Origin: Effusibacillus pohliae DSM 22757 | Lineage (GTDB): Bacteria; Bacillota; Bacilli; Tumebacillales; Effusibacillaceae | Assembly: GCF_000376225.1 (NCBI RefSeq) | Contig: NZ_AQXL01000125.1 | Coordinates: 1 to 64,000 of the forward strand | Direction of reading: 5' to 3' | Length of the DNA stretch: 64,000 bases | Part shown: positions 23,854-32,115 of the stretch, piece after piece | Layout of the letters: each line of letters opens with the position of its first letter | Numbering within the stretch: position 1 is the first letter of the stretch | Notes under the pieces: generated by a model | Told to the model about the DNA's origin: nothing | Databases searched by the model: none | Seen by the model: the letters and a program-made list of their open reading frames with translations, nothing else | Made by a program: the position numbers and the translations under genes

Positions 23854-25737
23854 ATGCGCAGACGAAGATTTTGGCTTATTGGATTGATTGCATTACTGCT
23901 TTTCACCGGAATCGGGGCGGCGTACGTGAACGCGTTTCCCGATTGGGGCAAGCGGCGGGCGATGTTGCGCCTGGAGGACATCGGGCCGGGCGGCAGTTAC
24001 GCGACGCCGGATGAGCTGGGACGGTTGAGGGCCGTTTTTGAATATCTGGAGGAGCAACAGATCCCGTTTCATGTGGCCGTGATTCCACGCTGGAAAAATC
24101 TGCGTCCGGACGGCACCTGGTATGAGAAAGGCATCGACGATCCGAATCCGGATGAAACGGTGCGCCAGTTCGTCCGTTTGCTGCAGGACGCGCAGCGGCA
24201 CGGCGCGGTGCTTGGCATGCACGGCTACACCCACCAGTACGGCAGCGGGAAAATGCCAAACAACAATCAGGATACGGGCACGGGAGCCGAGTTTGACGTG
24301 AAGGGAGCGCCGGAAACGGCTGCCAGTTCCTATGCGGCGGAGCGCATCCGGAAGAGCTTGGCGGCATTTGAGAAAAACGGCCTGCAACCTGGCTTTTGGG
24401 AGTCCCCCCATTACCGCGATACGCGCGAACAGGAGGCGGTCTTCCGTTCGTTTATGGGGGTGTTGTACCAGCCCGATTTTTGGTCGCCCCGTTCGTTGTT
24501 CGACCTGAACGTGTACGACAATGAGAACGTCTACGGCCGTACGTCGCTGGGTTCCGTGTATGTGCCGGCGCCGCTCGGATACATCCGCGGACAGCAGGGA
24601 GTCGACAAGGTGCTGGGCAAGTTGCCAACTTACAGAGGGTTGGCCTCTTTGTTTTACCATCCGTTTCTGGAATATCCGTTTCTGCAGGTTGTGACGGATG
24701 CGTCCGGCCGACCTGTCATGCGGGACGGACTGCCGGTGTACCGCTACAAGCCGGGGGAGACATCGTACCTGCACCGGCTGGTCGAAGGATTCAAACAAAA
24801 CGGATATCAGTGGGTGTCCCTGCACCAGGTGGTTCCTTTTTCACCTGCACATCGGGTTGAGCTGCCGCCCGGTACCCGGCCGTCCGATGTGCTGCTGGGA
24901 GATGTGCGGGGGATTGGGCACGCGGATGTGGTAGTGCGGAAGGGAGATCAGATCCAAGTAATTGAAGGTGTTTACGCATGGCCGCGAAATCGTCCGCAAG
25001 GCGCGGCGCGCACCTGGTTGAAACAGGCATTTGCGGCGGATGAACAACTGATGCTGGCCGATGTGAACGGGGACAAGCGGCAGGATCTGGTTGCATACAA
25101 CCGGACGACCGGCCATGTGCGTGTATTTTATTCGAACGGGAACCACTTCGGCTCCGCAGTTCCGTTTGGTGTGCTGCCAGTGGGAATCGAGGGGCTGCGT
25201 CCGCTGCATTTGCATCGCGACGGCCGGGTGGATTTGGTTGGGCGAACGGAAAACCGCCTGATTTTAGCTGAAAATCAGGGGGACCGGTTTGCGGCGAAGG
25301 ACACCGGGCTGCAGCTCCCCTCAGATGCGACCTTGCTCACCGGAGATCTGAACGGGGACGGGTATGAGGATGTATTCTATTGCTCGCCCGGGGAGAAGCG
25401 GATCCGTATTTTCCCCAACTCCGGCAAGGGAGAACTGGCGGGGCCGATCGATCTGCCGCTGCCGCAAGCAGGCGACAAGTTGCAGCTGTTGGCCGGCGAT
25501 ACGAATGGGGACGGGAAGACCGATCTTGTGCTTTATGATGCAGCGAAAGGAATGTGGGATGTTTGGCAGGGCGGCGCTGATTTTCGGCTGACGCCGGTTC
25601 CCAATCCGTTCGGCCCGTGGGCGGCCGGCAAAAAAATCGGCTTGACGGCCGACTTTGACGGAAACGGGAAACAGGATATCGCCGCTTTTGACGAACGGCT
25701 GCATGTGCTTGACATTGCATTGTCGTTCCGCGACTAG
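23854..25737 (+). CDS. DUF2334 deacetylase-like protein with FG-GAP/VCBS repeats
   Basis: 627 aa. A transmembrane or signal segment (LIGLIALLLFTGIGAAYVNA), then a DUF2334 polysaccharide-deacetylase-like domain to about residue 330 (LRLEDIGPGG, IPFHVAVIPRWK, GMHGYTHQYG), then a C-terminal beta-propeller-like part with repeats DVNGDKRQDLVAY, DLNGDGYEDVFYC, DTNGDGKTDLVLY and DFDGNGKQDIAAF, which resemble Ca2+-binding FG-GAP loops. It probably acts on an extracellular glycan. The domain combination is unusual. Confidence 0.85.
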   Translation: MRRRRFWLIGLIALLLFTGIGAAYVNAFPDWGKRRAMLRLEDIGPGGSYATPDELGRLRAVFEYLEEQQIPFHVAVIPRWKNLRPDGTWYEKGIDDPNPDETVRQFVRLLQDAQRHGAVLGMHGYTHQYGSGKMPNNNQDTGTGAEFDVKGAPETAASSYAAERIRKSLAAFEKNGLQPGFWESPHYRDTREQEAVFRSFMGVLYQPDFWSPRSLFDLNVYDNENVYGRTSLGSVYVPAPLGYIRGQQGVDKVLGKLPTYRGLASLFYHPFLEYPFLQVVTDASGRPVMRDGLPVYRYKPGETSYLHRLVEGFKQNGYQWVSLHQVVPFSPAHRVELPPGTRPSDVLLGDVRGIGHADVVVRKGDQIQVIEGVYAWPRNRPQGAARTWLKQAFAADEQLMLADVNGDKRQDLVAYNRTTGHVRVFYSNGNHFGSAVPFGVLPVGIEGLRPLHLHRDGRVDLVGRTENRLILAENQGDRFAAKDTGLQLPSDATLLTGDLNGDGYEDVFYCSPGEKRIRIFPNSGKGELAGPIDLPLPQAGDKLQLLAGDTNGDGKTDLVLYDAAKGMWDVWQGGADFRLTPVPNPFGPWAAGKKIGLTADFDGNGKQDIAAFDERLHVLDIALSFRD

Positions 25738-25768
25738 GCGAATGGGGGAGCAACAAGGAGGTGGGCAC

Positions 25769-26491
25769 GTGACGGACAAGCAGCATCATCTGGTGGAACA
25801 TTTTGCTGAGCTGCGCAGGCGTTTGCTCTATACTTTGGGGGCATACGGGATCTCCCTGTGTGTCTGCTTTCTCTTTATCAACCGCATTTTTTCGTTTCTG
25901 GAAGCCCCCGTACCCGGGCGAAGATTGACGGTGCTTGGGCCGGGCGAGGTGATGCACGTCTATTTTATGGTCGCCGGGGTGTGCGCGCTGATCGCGACGA
26001 TTCCGTTCGCTCTGTGGCAGGGGTGGCTGTTTGTCGCCCCCGCTTTAAGCAAAGAGTTGCAAAAAGTCACGCTCCGCTATCTGCCGCTGGTGCTGGCGAT
26101 GTTTGTGCTGGGTGTCGCTTTCGCGTGGTATGTGGTGTTTCCGATGCTGTTTTCCTTTTTGGTCAAGCTGGGAAGCCAGCAATTCACCATTCTGTATACG
26201 GCGTCCGGCTATTTCGGCCTGGTGGCCGGCACTGTTTTGCCGCTCGGGCTGTTTTTTGAAATGCCGATCGTCGTCCTGTTTTTGGTGAGGCTTGGCATCA
26301 TTTCCCCGCGGCAGTTGATTCGCCTGCGCCGCTACGCGTATTTTGTGCTGGTGGTGATCGCGTCAATGATCTCGCCGCCGGAGTTTGTTTCCCACCTTTC
26401 GGTGGCGATCCCGCTGATTTTGCTGTATGAGATTTCGATCCTGGTGGCCAAGTGGGCCGCCCGCAACCGCTTGCTGGTGGACCGCGCATAA
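25769..26491 (+). CDS. tatC: Twin-arginine translocase subunit TatC
   Basis: 240 aa with six transmembrane helices. N-terminal HLVEHFAELRRRLLYTLGAY is the TatC signature (HLxELRxRL), and the loop FVAPALSKELQKVT, FALWQGWLF and the end region fit. It recognises twin-arginine signals. Its position after DUF1501 (a twin-arginine protein) suggests a dedicated translocase. GTG 25769 has AAGGAGGTGG upstream. The TatA partner is encoded separately at 43137, under the same promoter motif. Confidence 0.93.
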   Translation: MTDKQHHLVEHFAELRRRLLYTLGAYGISLCVCFLFINRIFSFLEAPVPGRRLTVLGPGEVMHVYFMVAGVCALIATIPFALWQGWLFVAPALSKELQKVTLRYLPLVLAMFVLGVAFAWYVVFPMLFSFLVKLGSQQFTILYTASGYFGLVAGTVLPLGLFFEMPIVVLFLVRLGIISPRQLIRLRRYAYFVLVVIASMISPPEFVSHLSVAIPLILLYEISILVAKWAARNRLLVDRA

Positions 26492-26544
26492 AAAATGTAC
26501 GCCGCTGTATACTACCCGGTATCTAAATATCGGGGAGGATCAGC

Positions 26545-27462
26545 ATGAGAAAACGTTTCTGCATTGGTACAACCGTTTTGATGACCGGTTTGTTGCTTGG
26601 AGGATGTTTGCAAAGGGCTGTTCCACCGGCCGCACCACCGGGCACTTCGCCACCGCCTGCCGCCCAGCCAGGCGGAGTTCCGGGTCCGGCCCCCAACGCT
26701 GCGCACCCGACCGCACCGACTCCCGCATACGAGAGGGATCGCCCAGCCACTCCCGACCTGACTGGTGGCCCGGAATCGCAAAATCGGACTGCGCGGACCA
26801 CCCCTCGAGAGGGAACGGATCCATCACGGATTTTGTATTTTTCAGGACCGCGTACTGCCAAACAAGTCGCCTTGACGTTTGATGATGGACCCGATTTGCG
26901 GTTTACGCCACAGATTTTGGATATTTTAAAACAAAACGGGGTGAAGGCGACCTTTTTCATCGTAGGAACCCGTGCGCAAGCCCACCCGGAAATGGTCAGG
27001 CGCATCGTTGCCGAGGGACACGCGATCGGCAATCATACGTGGGACCATCCGAAACTGACCAAACTGACACCGCAACAAATCCGCGATGAAGTGGTACGTA
27101 CCGACCAGCTATTGGATTCCATCGTCGGGTACTACCCGGCCCTTTTTCGTCCGCCTTATGGGTTGACCAATCCGGACATCGTTCGGGAAATCGGTGCCAT
27201 GGGCTACAAAATCATCGATTGGTCGGTGGATACCCGCGATTGGGCAGGCACACCGGTTCCTCAGATGATGGATTATGTGCGCACGGAACTGCGTCCAGGA
27301 GCCATCATTCTGGAGCATTGCGCCGGCGGCCGGAGTGAGGACTTGAGCAATACGGTGAGCGCCCTCCCACAGATCATCGACACTCTCAAAGCGCAAGGGT
27401 ACACGTTTGTCACTGTGCCGCAATTGTTGAACATTCCTGCGGCTAAGATGTCAGCCGAATAA
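26545..27462 (+). CDS. Polysaccharide deacetylase lipoprotein (NodB domain)
   Basis: 305 aa. Lipobox LGGC (about residue 21), then a Pro/Ala-rich linker of about 75 residues, then a NodB domain. Motifs: TFDDGPD (catalytic base and metal Asp), HTWDHPKLT (metal histidines), FRPPYGLTN, DWSVDTRDW and the final ILEHCAGG. Members deacetylate peptidoglycan or chitin-like glycan outside the cell. GGGGAGG precedes ATG 26545. It may be transcribed from its own promoter after tatC or read through. Confidence 0.9.
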   Translation: MRKRFCIGTTVLMTGLLLGGCLQRAVPPAAPPGTSPPPAAQPGGVPGPAPNAAHPTAPTPAYERDRPATPDLTGGPESQNRTARTTPREGTDPSRILYFSGPRTAKQVALTFDDGPDLRFTPQILDILKQNGVKATFFIVGTRAQAHPEMVRRIVAEGHAIGNHTWDHPKLTKLTPQQIRDEVVRTDQLLDSIVGYYPALFRPPYGLTNPDIVREIGAMGYKIIDWSVDTRDWAGTPVPQMMDYVRTELRPGAIILEHCAGGRSEDLSNTVSALPQIIDTLKAQGYTFVTVPQLLNIPAAKMSAE

Positions 27463-27477
27463 GATATGTAATCAGAG

Positions 27478-27507
27478 AATGACCCCGAGAAGCTGTTCGG
27501 GGTCATT
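27478..27507 (+). terminator. Terminator stem, target of the intron insertion
   Basis: AATGACCCCGA and TCGGGGTCATT, 11-bp stem. The T-run expected after it has been displaced by the intron remnant that begins about nine bases downstream. Confidence 0.8.
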
Positions 27508-27515
27508 CGTCTCAT

Positions 27516-27771
27516 GTTACGCCCAGCATGGGCGTCATCTCTAAGGTGAGAGTCCCGAACGGGGGCTGGCGAGCGCCTACCGTAGCCAGGGGCAAGGGTG
27601 TCCGCCGTGAGGCGGAATCGGAAGGAAGCCAGACTTGGGCAAGCGCGGGCGGAAAGATGACGCTCTTATCTGGGGAGGACTGCGGACCGCGTCAGCCTTT
27701 TGGAACCGCCTAGTGCGGACCCGCATGCTAGGTGGTGAGGGGACAAGGTTAGCCGCCCCCTCCTACTCGAT
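27516..27771 (+). mobile_element. Deleted group IIC intron remnant
   Basis: 256 bp with intron 5' features (GTTACGCCCAGCATGGGCG, GGTGAGAGTCCCGAAC, CAAGGGTGTCCG...GGCGGAATCGGAAGGAAGCC) joined to the same 3' end as at 205-271. The maturase gene and much of domains I-III are missing. It sits just after a terminator hairpin, the favoured target of class C introns. The terminal bases CTACTCGAT supply the end of the convergent ABC gene. Confidence 0.85.
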
Positions 27772-29073
27772 TGCACCATTGCTGTCGGTCGTTTCTTTCT
27801 CCAAAAACAACATTTTCGCATGTTCGTCGTACGCGAACAATTCTGCTTGCCGGGCCCAACCGATACAAATATCGAGCTGTTTTTCCGCTTCCTCGTCGCC
27901 AAAATGCTTGCGGAAAATCTGGCTGAAAAAGTCCCGCGACATCCGGTTGTTGCGCTTCGACTGCAGGATCCAGATGATCCGTTCCATGATCGGGACGTTT
28001 TTCAAAACCTGGTGTTTCAAAATATCCTTACGTTCCACAACGGTCGCTTCTGCAAACGTTTTTCCCAGCGGGGTCAACTCAATATCCCCTTCGTGAACGC
28101 GGACAAATTCCAACAGGGATGCCGCTTCCACAATCGGCAGAAAATCTTCCAGGTTGAGGCCCAGTTGGTCGGCCAGTTTATACAGATCAGATTTTTCCTC
28201 CAGATCGTCGAGCAGTTCGATAAACCCTGTCATCGCCCCTGCCGGCACATCCGGCATCGGCTTGATTTTCCTGCTGGCCCCTCCCTGATCCACAATCGGT
28301 TTCGGGTCTTCTTTGTACCGGGTCATGAGCGAATACAGATCGTCTACCAACGATTCGAACAACGGGTCTTTCTTTTCCCGCCAATGGGGCAGCGGAATCG
28401 GCAGATCCGCGGTGATGCGGGCCGGGTCACGGGACAAGACGATCGCCCGATCCGCCATATACACCGCCTCTTCGATCCCGTGTGTCACCATGACAATCGA
28501 CTTCGTCGGGATCTTTTTTTCCAGCCACAGTTCCAGAATGTCGCGCCGCAAATTCTCGGCCGTCAGCACATCGAGCGCGGAAAATGGTTCATCCATCAAC
28601 AGCACATCCGGCTCCGACACAAGGGCTCTGCCAATTCCCACGCGCTGCCGCATGCCTCCCGACAGTTCTTTCGGATACGCACTTTCAAAGCCGTCCAATC
28701 CCAACATGTCGATCATTTGGATTGCTTTTTCCCGCTTTTCCTGATCGGACAATGAAGTTTTTTGCAACCCGAGTTCCACGTTTTCAAGCACCGTCAGCCA
28801 GGGAAACAAAGCGAACGATTGAAACACCATGCTGACACCGGGATTCACGCCATTGACACGGCTTCCCAAGTAAAACACTTGTCCTTCGGAAGGCGGTACC
28901 AATCCGGCCATAATCCGCAGAAGTGTCGATTTTCCGGAACCGGAAGGCCCCAGGATGGCGATAAACTCGCCTTCGTTAATCTGCAGATCGATGTGATCGA
29001 GCACGGTCACCACCGTTTCGCCGAAGTCGTATTTTTTCGTAATCCCCTTCAATTCCACAATTTTCCGTTGCAT
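27763..29073 (-). CDS. NitT/TauT-type ABC transporter ATP-binding protein with AAA-associated domain
   Basis: 436 aa. An ABC domain to about residue 250: Walker [48 protein letters not shown] and VTHGIEEAV. A C-terminal AAA-associated domain (PMPDVPAGAMTGFIELLDDL, then LLEFVRVHEGDIELTPLGK) is typical of this sub-family. The last residues come from the intron remnant (IE-stop). Substrate unknown; the two-domain permease and the M-box upstream hint at cations. Start ATG 29073 after AGGAGGG. Confidence 0.9.
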   Translation of the reverse strand: MQRKIVELKGITKKYDFGETVVTVLDHIDLQINEGEFIAILGPSGSGKSTLLRIMAGLVPPSEGQVFYLGSRVNGVNPGVSMVFQSFALFPWLTVLENVELGLQKTSLSDQEKREKAIQMIDMLGLDGFESAYPKELSGGMRQRVGIGRALVSEPDVLLMDEPFSALDVLTAENLRRDILELWLEKKIPTKSIVMVTHGIEEAVYMADRAIVLSRDPARITADLPIPLPHWREKKDPLFESLVDDLYSLMTRYKEDPKPIVDQGGASRKIKPMPDVPAGAMTGFIELLDDLEEKSDLYKLADQLGLNLEDFLPIVEAASLLEFVRVHEGDIELTPLGKTFAEATVVERKDILKHQVLKNVPIMERIIWILQSKRNNRMSRDFFSQIFRKHFGDEEAEKQLDICIGWARQAELFAYDEHAKMLFLEKETTDSNGAIE

Positions 29074-29084
29074 TCCGGTCCCTC

Positions 29085-30812
29085 CTACTCGATGTGATAC
29101 TTGGTTTCCGCCAGTTTATACAGCCTTCGCCACAATAACCGGTTGATCAGCACCACCAGCGACGACATGATAAAGATGCCCCAGATGATGGCCGGCCAGT
29201 TCCCCTCGTTGGTTGCCTGGGAAATATAGGCGCCGAGTCCGGTGGCTGTCAGCGTATCCTGTTTCCATGACACGATTTCGGAAACGATGCTTGCGTTCCA
29301 CGCTCCTCCCATGGCGGTCACTCCGCCGGTTACCAGATAGGGAAAAATGCCGGGCAGGATCAGTTTTTTCCATTTTTTCCAGGCGGACAGTCCAAAAATA
29401 TCGCTCGCTTCCCGCAGATCAGACGGAATCGCCATCGCGCCGGCAATCACGTTAAACAGCAGGTACCACTGGGTACCGAGCATCATCAGCGGGATGGCTC
29501 CAACTTCAAAATTCACATGCAGCTTTAAATAAAGCAGAGTTACCAGCGGGAACAGCATGTTGGCAGGAAAAGAGGCCGCGATTTGCACCAAGGGCTGCGC
29601 GAGTTGCGCCAATCGCGGATTGAATCCGATCGCTACACCAAGCGGAATTGTCCACAATGCGCCGATGGCAATTGCGGCAAACACCCGCAGCATGGTCAGT
29701 GCTCCCAGTCCAACCACATGCAGCAGTTCCCCCGATCCCAGCTGTTTCACCTCGACCAATCCTTGATACGCATACCGGATCACAAACCAGACAATCACCG
29801 CCCACAGCACAAGCTGCAGGAAGAACGATGCGCCTCTGGCAGAGGGCGGACGCATTTTCCCGGCCGCTGCAAGCCGGCCAAGAAAACGATCGGCGCCCCG
29901 CCAGACAGGCAGCAAGGTATAACGGAACAACAGATCGATCACCGCCGACTGTTGCAAAATTTTCAACACGACAGATGACGGCCTCTGCTTGGCTTCCGTC
30001 AGTTCCATCTTAAACTTGTCCGCCCAAGCGACCAATGGACGCCAAAACAATTGATCAACCAAAATGATGGTGGTCACCATCGCAATGACCGCATAGATGA
30101 CGGCTTTCACGTTTCCTTCATCGACGGCTGCCGCCATATAAGAACCCAGGCCGGGGAGCCGTACATTGGTTCCAAGTACTGTGATCGCTTCGCTGGCTGA
30201 TAAGAAAAACCAGCCGCCGCCAAACGACATCATGGAGTTCCACACCAGGCCGATCATCGCAAACGGAACTTCCAGCTTTTTGAAACGATTCCATGCGTTT
30301 AAACGATAGATGTCGGATGCCTCCCGCAACTCGCGCGGAATCGTGGTTAAGGAATGATAAAAACTGAATGTCATGTTCCAGACTTGCCCGGTAAAGATGG
30401 CAAAAATGGAGGCGCATTCCACCCCCAGCAGACTGCCGGGAAACAGCGAAATAAAAAACGTGATGGTCGCGGACAGAAACCCTAACACCGGGACAGACTG
30501 TAAAATATCGATGATCGGGATCATGATTTTTTCCGCCAACTGGCTCGAAGCAGCAATTCGTCCATACACGAACGTAAACAGCAAAGCGGCGAAAAAAGCC
30601 ACAAACATGCGGAGCAAGGAACGGCCCGCATAATACGGCAGATAAGCAGGATTCAAATCGATATGCGGCTGGTTGGTCGGTGAAAACGGAACCCGCATAC
30701 CGGCTCCGACGTGCATGATTCCGTAAAGCAGCGCAAACAGGAACAGAACGACGAACAGGTCGATCCAGCCGAATTTTCTAGCTCTCAGGTACCCAAAGCG
30801 GTTCATGATCAT
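29085..30812 (-). CDS. ABC transporter permease with two fused permease domains
   Basis: 575 aa. Two BPD_transp_1 domains in one chain: the first with PRELREASDIYRLNAWNRFKKL as EAA loop, the second with SDLREASDIFGLSAWKKWKK. About twelve transmembrane helices. Fused permeases of this type work with the AAA-associated ATPase encoded next. Nitrate, sulfonate or bicarbonate are known substrates for related systems; the M-box suggests a magnesium link. Start ATG 30812 after AAGGGGAAG. Confidence 0.88.
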   Translation of the reverse strand: MIMNRFGYLRARKFGWIDLFVVLFLFALLYGIMHVGAGMRVPFSPTNQPHIDLNPAYLPYYAGRSLLRMFVAFFAALLFTFVYGRIAASSQLAEKIMIPIIDILQSVPVLGFLSATITFFISLFPGSLLGVECASIFAIFTGQVWNMTFSFYHSLTTIPRELREASDIYRLNAWNRFKKLEVPFAMIGLVWNSMMSFGGGWFFLSASEAITVLGTNVRLPGLGSYMAAAVDEGNVKAVIYAVIAMVTTIILVDQLFWRPLVAWADKFKMELTEAKQRPSSVVLKILQQSAVIDLLFRYTLLPVWRGADRFLGRLAAAGKMRPPSARGASFFLQLVLWAVIVWFVIRYAYQGLVEVKQLGSGELLHVVGLGALTMLRVFAAIAIGALWTIPLGVAIGFNPRLAQLAQPLVQIAASFPANMLFPLVTLLYLKLHVNFEVGAIPLMMLGTQWYLLFNVIAGAMAIPSDLREASDIFGLSAWKKWKKLILPGIFPYLVTGGVTAMGGAWNASIVSEIVSWKQDTLTATGLGAYISQATNEGNWPAIIWGIFIMSSLVVLINRLLWRRLYKLAETKYHIE

Positions 30813-30826
30813 TGCTATCTTCCCCT

Positions 30827-30916
30827 TTACTCCTGCTGAATTTTAGCTTGCACTTGATTCTTCGCCTTATCCACTCCGGCCCGCCAAACGCGTTGCTCAT
30901 CAGGACATTCCCCCCT
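30827..30916 (-). pseudogene. C-terminal remnant between M-box and permease
   Basis: 29 codons open to a TAA at 30827, without start codon, ending DEQRVWRAGVDKAKNQVQAK followed by IQQE. The helical, charged end is reminiscent of a substrate-binding protein tail. It suggests that a gene between the M-box and the permease was deleted. Confidence 0.35.
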
Positions 30917-30926
30917 TTATCCATGG

Positions 30927-31170
30927 CAAAATGAAACCCCCTGCACACAAACGCAGGGGGTATGATTCGCAATCCCGTCAGATCGCAAATGAGAACCAAT
31001 CCCCCTGGTTGAGCTTCAGCACTGTACAACGTAGAGATCGTGTCTCAGCCACATTAAGTAAAGCCTTAATCCGGCAGTACCTGTTCAACCCATTGGCGTC
31101 TCTCGACGTTTCCGGGCAGTGGCCTGTGTTTGCACAGTAGCCTCGCCTAACGAGGATTTTGCCTTGTTAG
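30927..31170 (-). promoter_or_regulatory. M-box (ykoK) magnesium riboswitch with terminator
   Basis: On the minus strand the conserved M-box elements appear in order: CGTTAGGCGAGGCTACTGT, GGCCACTGCCCGGAAA, GACGCCAATGGGT, GGCTGAG, and GCTGAAGCTCAACC. The expression platform ends in CCCCCTGC/GCAGGGGG (30937-30960) with TTTCATTTT. M-boxes bind Mg2+ and terminate transcription when it is plentiful. The first intact gene downstream is the two-domain ABC permease. Confidence 0.9.
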
Positions 31171-31193
31171 CTTGTATGATTCGTTTCATTCAT

Positions 31194-31222
31194 AATGTAT
31201 ATTGTTTCAATTCATCTGTAAA
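31194..31222 (-). promoter_or_regulatory. Promoter of the M-box transcript
   Basis: Minus strand TTTACA (31217-31222), 17-bp spacer and TACATT (31194-31199). Confidence 0.6.
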
Positions 31223-31325
31223 TAGGCTTTCGCCAATATTCTTCACAAACAAGCAGAGTTTTTTGTGATAATGTGTATGGACAACACACTTCCGTATCAC
31301 ACTGAACGAATGGAGGTTTTGCAGC

Positions 31326-31922
31326 ATGCATATACACGTTCAGCAATGGATCGTGAATTATGGATATGCGGGTCTTTTTTTGATCCTGCTCGTTGAAATG
31401 ATTGGCATCCCTCTACCGGGAGAAACCGCCTTGACGCTGGCCGGGATTGCATGGATGTCCGGCACTTTTTCATTTGTTCCGTTGTTTCTTACGGCCGTTT
31501 CGGGAAACTTTCTGGGAGCTTCGATCGCGTATTTTATCGGTCGGTTTCTGGGTCGCCCCGCCATCCTTCGTTACGGCAGGTATGCGGGGATGACGGAGGA
31601 ACGGATGAAAAAGGCGGAGGACAAATTTTTGCGGTACCGTTTGCCGCTTTTGTTGTTTTCGAGATTTATTGCCGGGGTGCGTGTTTTGGTTCCTTATTTA
31701 GCCGGAATGAATGGGATCCCATTCTGGATGTTTTCATTTTACAACTTTGTTGGTGCAGCTGTTTGGTGCTCCGCATTTGTCATCTTAGGGCGTTATGCAG
31801 ACATCGCATGGCACCGGTATCATCAGGTTATGCATCAGTATTTCTTGCCTGCCGTGTTGTTCGCCGCGCTGGCGGTCGGTGTTTGTGCGGGGATTAAAAT
31901 AAAGAAAAAACAGGGAGGGTAA
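31326..31922 (+). CDS. DedA family membrane protein
   Basis: 198 aa, several transmembrane helices. The DedA signatures are LVEMIGIPLPGETALTLAG, GNFLGASIAYFIGRFLGR and LFSRFIAGVRVLVPYLAG. DedA proteins include undecaprenyl-phosphate and phosphatidylethanolamine flippases (UptA/PetA types). The charged residues (E, R) on the re-entrant loops are kept. A second paralogue lies at 45558. ATG 31326 after ATGGAGG. Confidence 0.9.
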   Translation: MHIHVQQWIVNYGYAGLFLILLVEMIGIPLPGETALTLAGIAWMSGTFSFVPLFLTAVSGNFLGASIAYFIGRFLGRPAILRYGRYAGMTEERMKKAEDKFLRYRLPLLLFSRFIAGVRVLVPYLAGMNGIPFWMFSFYNFVGAAVWCSAFVILGRYADIAWHRYHQVMHQYFLPAVLFAALAVGVCAGIKIKKKQGG

Positions 31923-32005
31923 GCATTCCGGCGGCCAAATCGGCGGTTGCGCCGAGCGGAGACCCATGCCGGAAGTCTGTCGGCCGAGCTTGTGCTGGCA
32001 TGTGG

Positions 32006-32034
32006 GGTGGGAAGCAAAATTCCCGCCTTTTTTG
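32006..32034 (+). terminator. Terminator after dedA
   Basis: GGTGGGAA with TTCCCGCC (one wobble pair), then T6. Confidence 0.8.
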
Positions 32035-32054
32035 TGTTTACATGAGATAGAGTT

Positions 32055-32087
32055 CGAAATAATTTCGTTGTGGGTGAAATTATTTCA
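32055..32087 (+). promoter_or_regulatory. Tandem palindromes before the XRE gene
   Basis: CGAAATAATTTCG (32055-32067) and TGAAATTATTTCA (32075-32087), centres exactly 20 bp apart, followed by GATATAGTAC. Likely operator pair of the adjacent HTH protein. Confidence 0.6.
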
Positions 32088-32115
32088 TGATATAGTACTA
32101 GACGGTGAGGGACAG

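Noticed and set aside
29082-29095. A third CCTCCTACTCGAT identical to the intron 3' end, at the end of the permease gene
   Set aside because: No other intron sequence flanks it. On the coding strand it is simply a stop codon followed by the ribosome-binding site AGGAGGG of the next gene, which explains the match.
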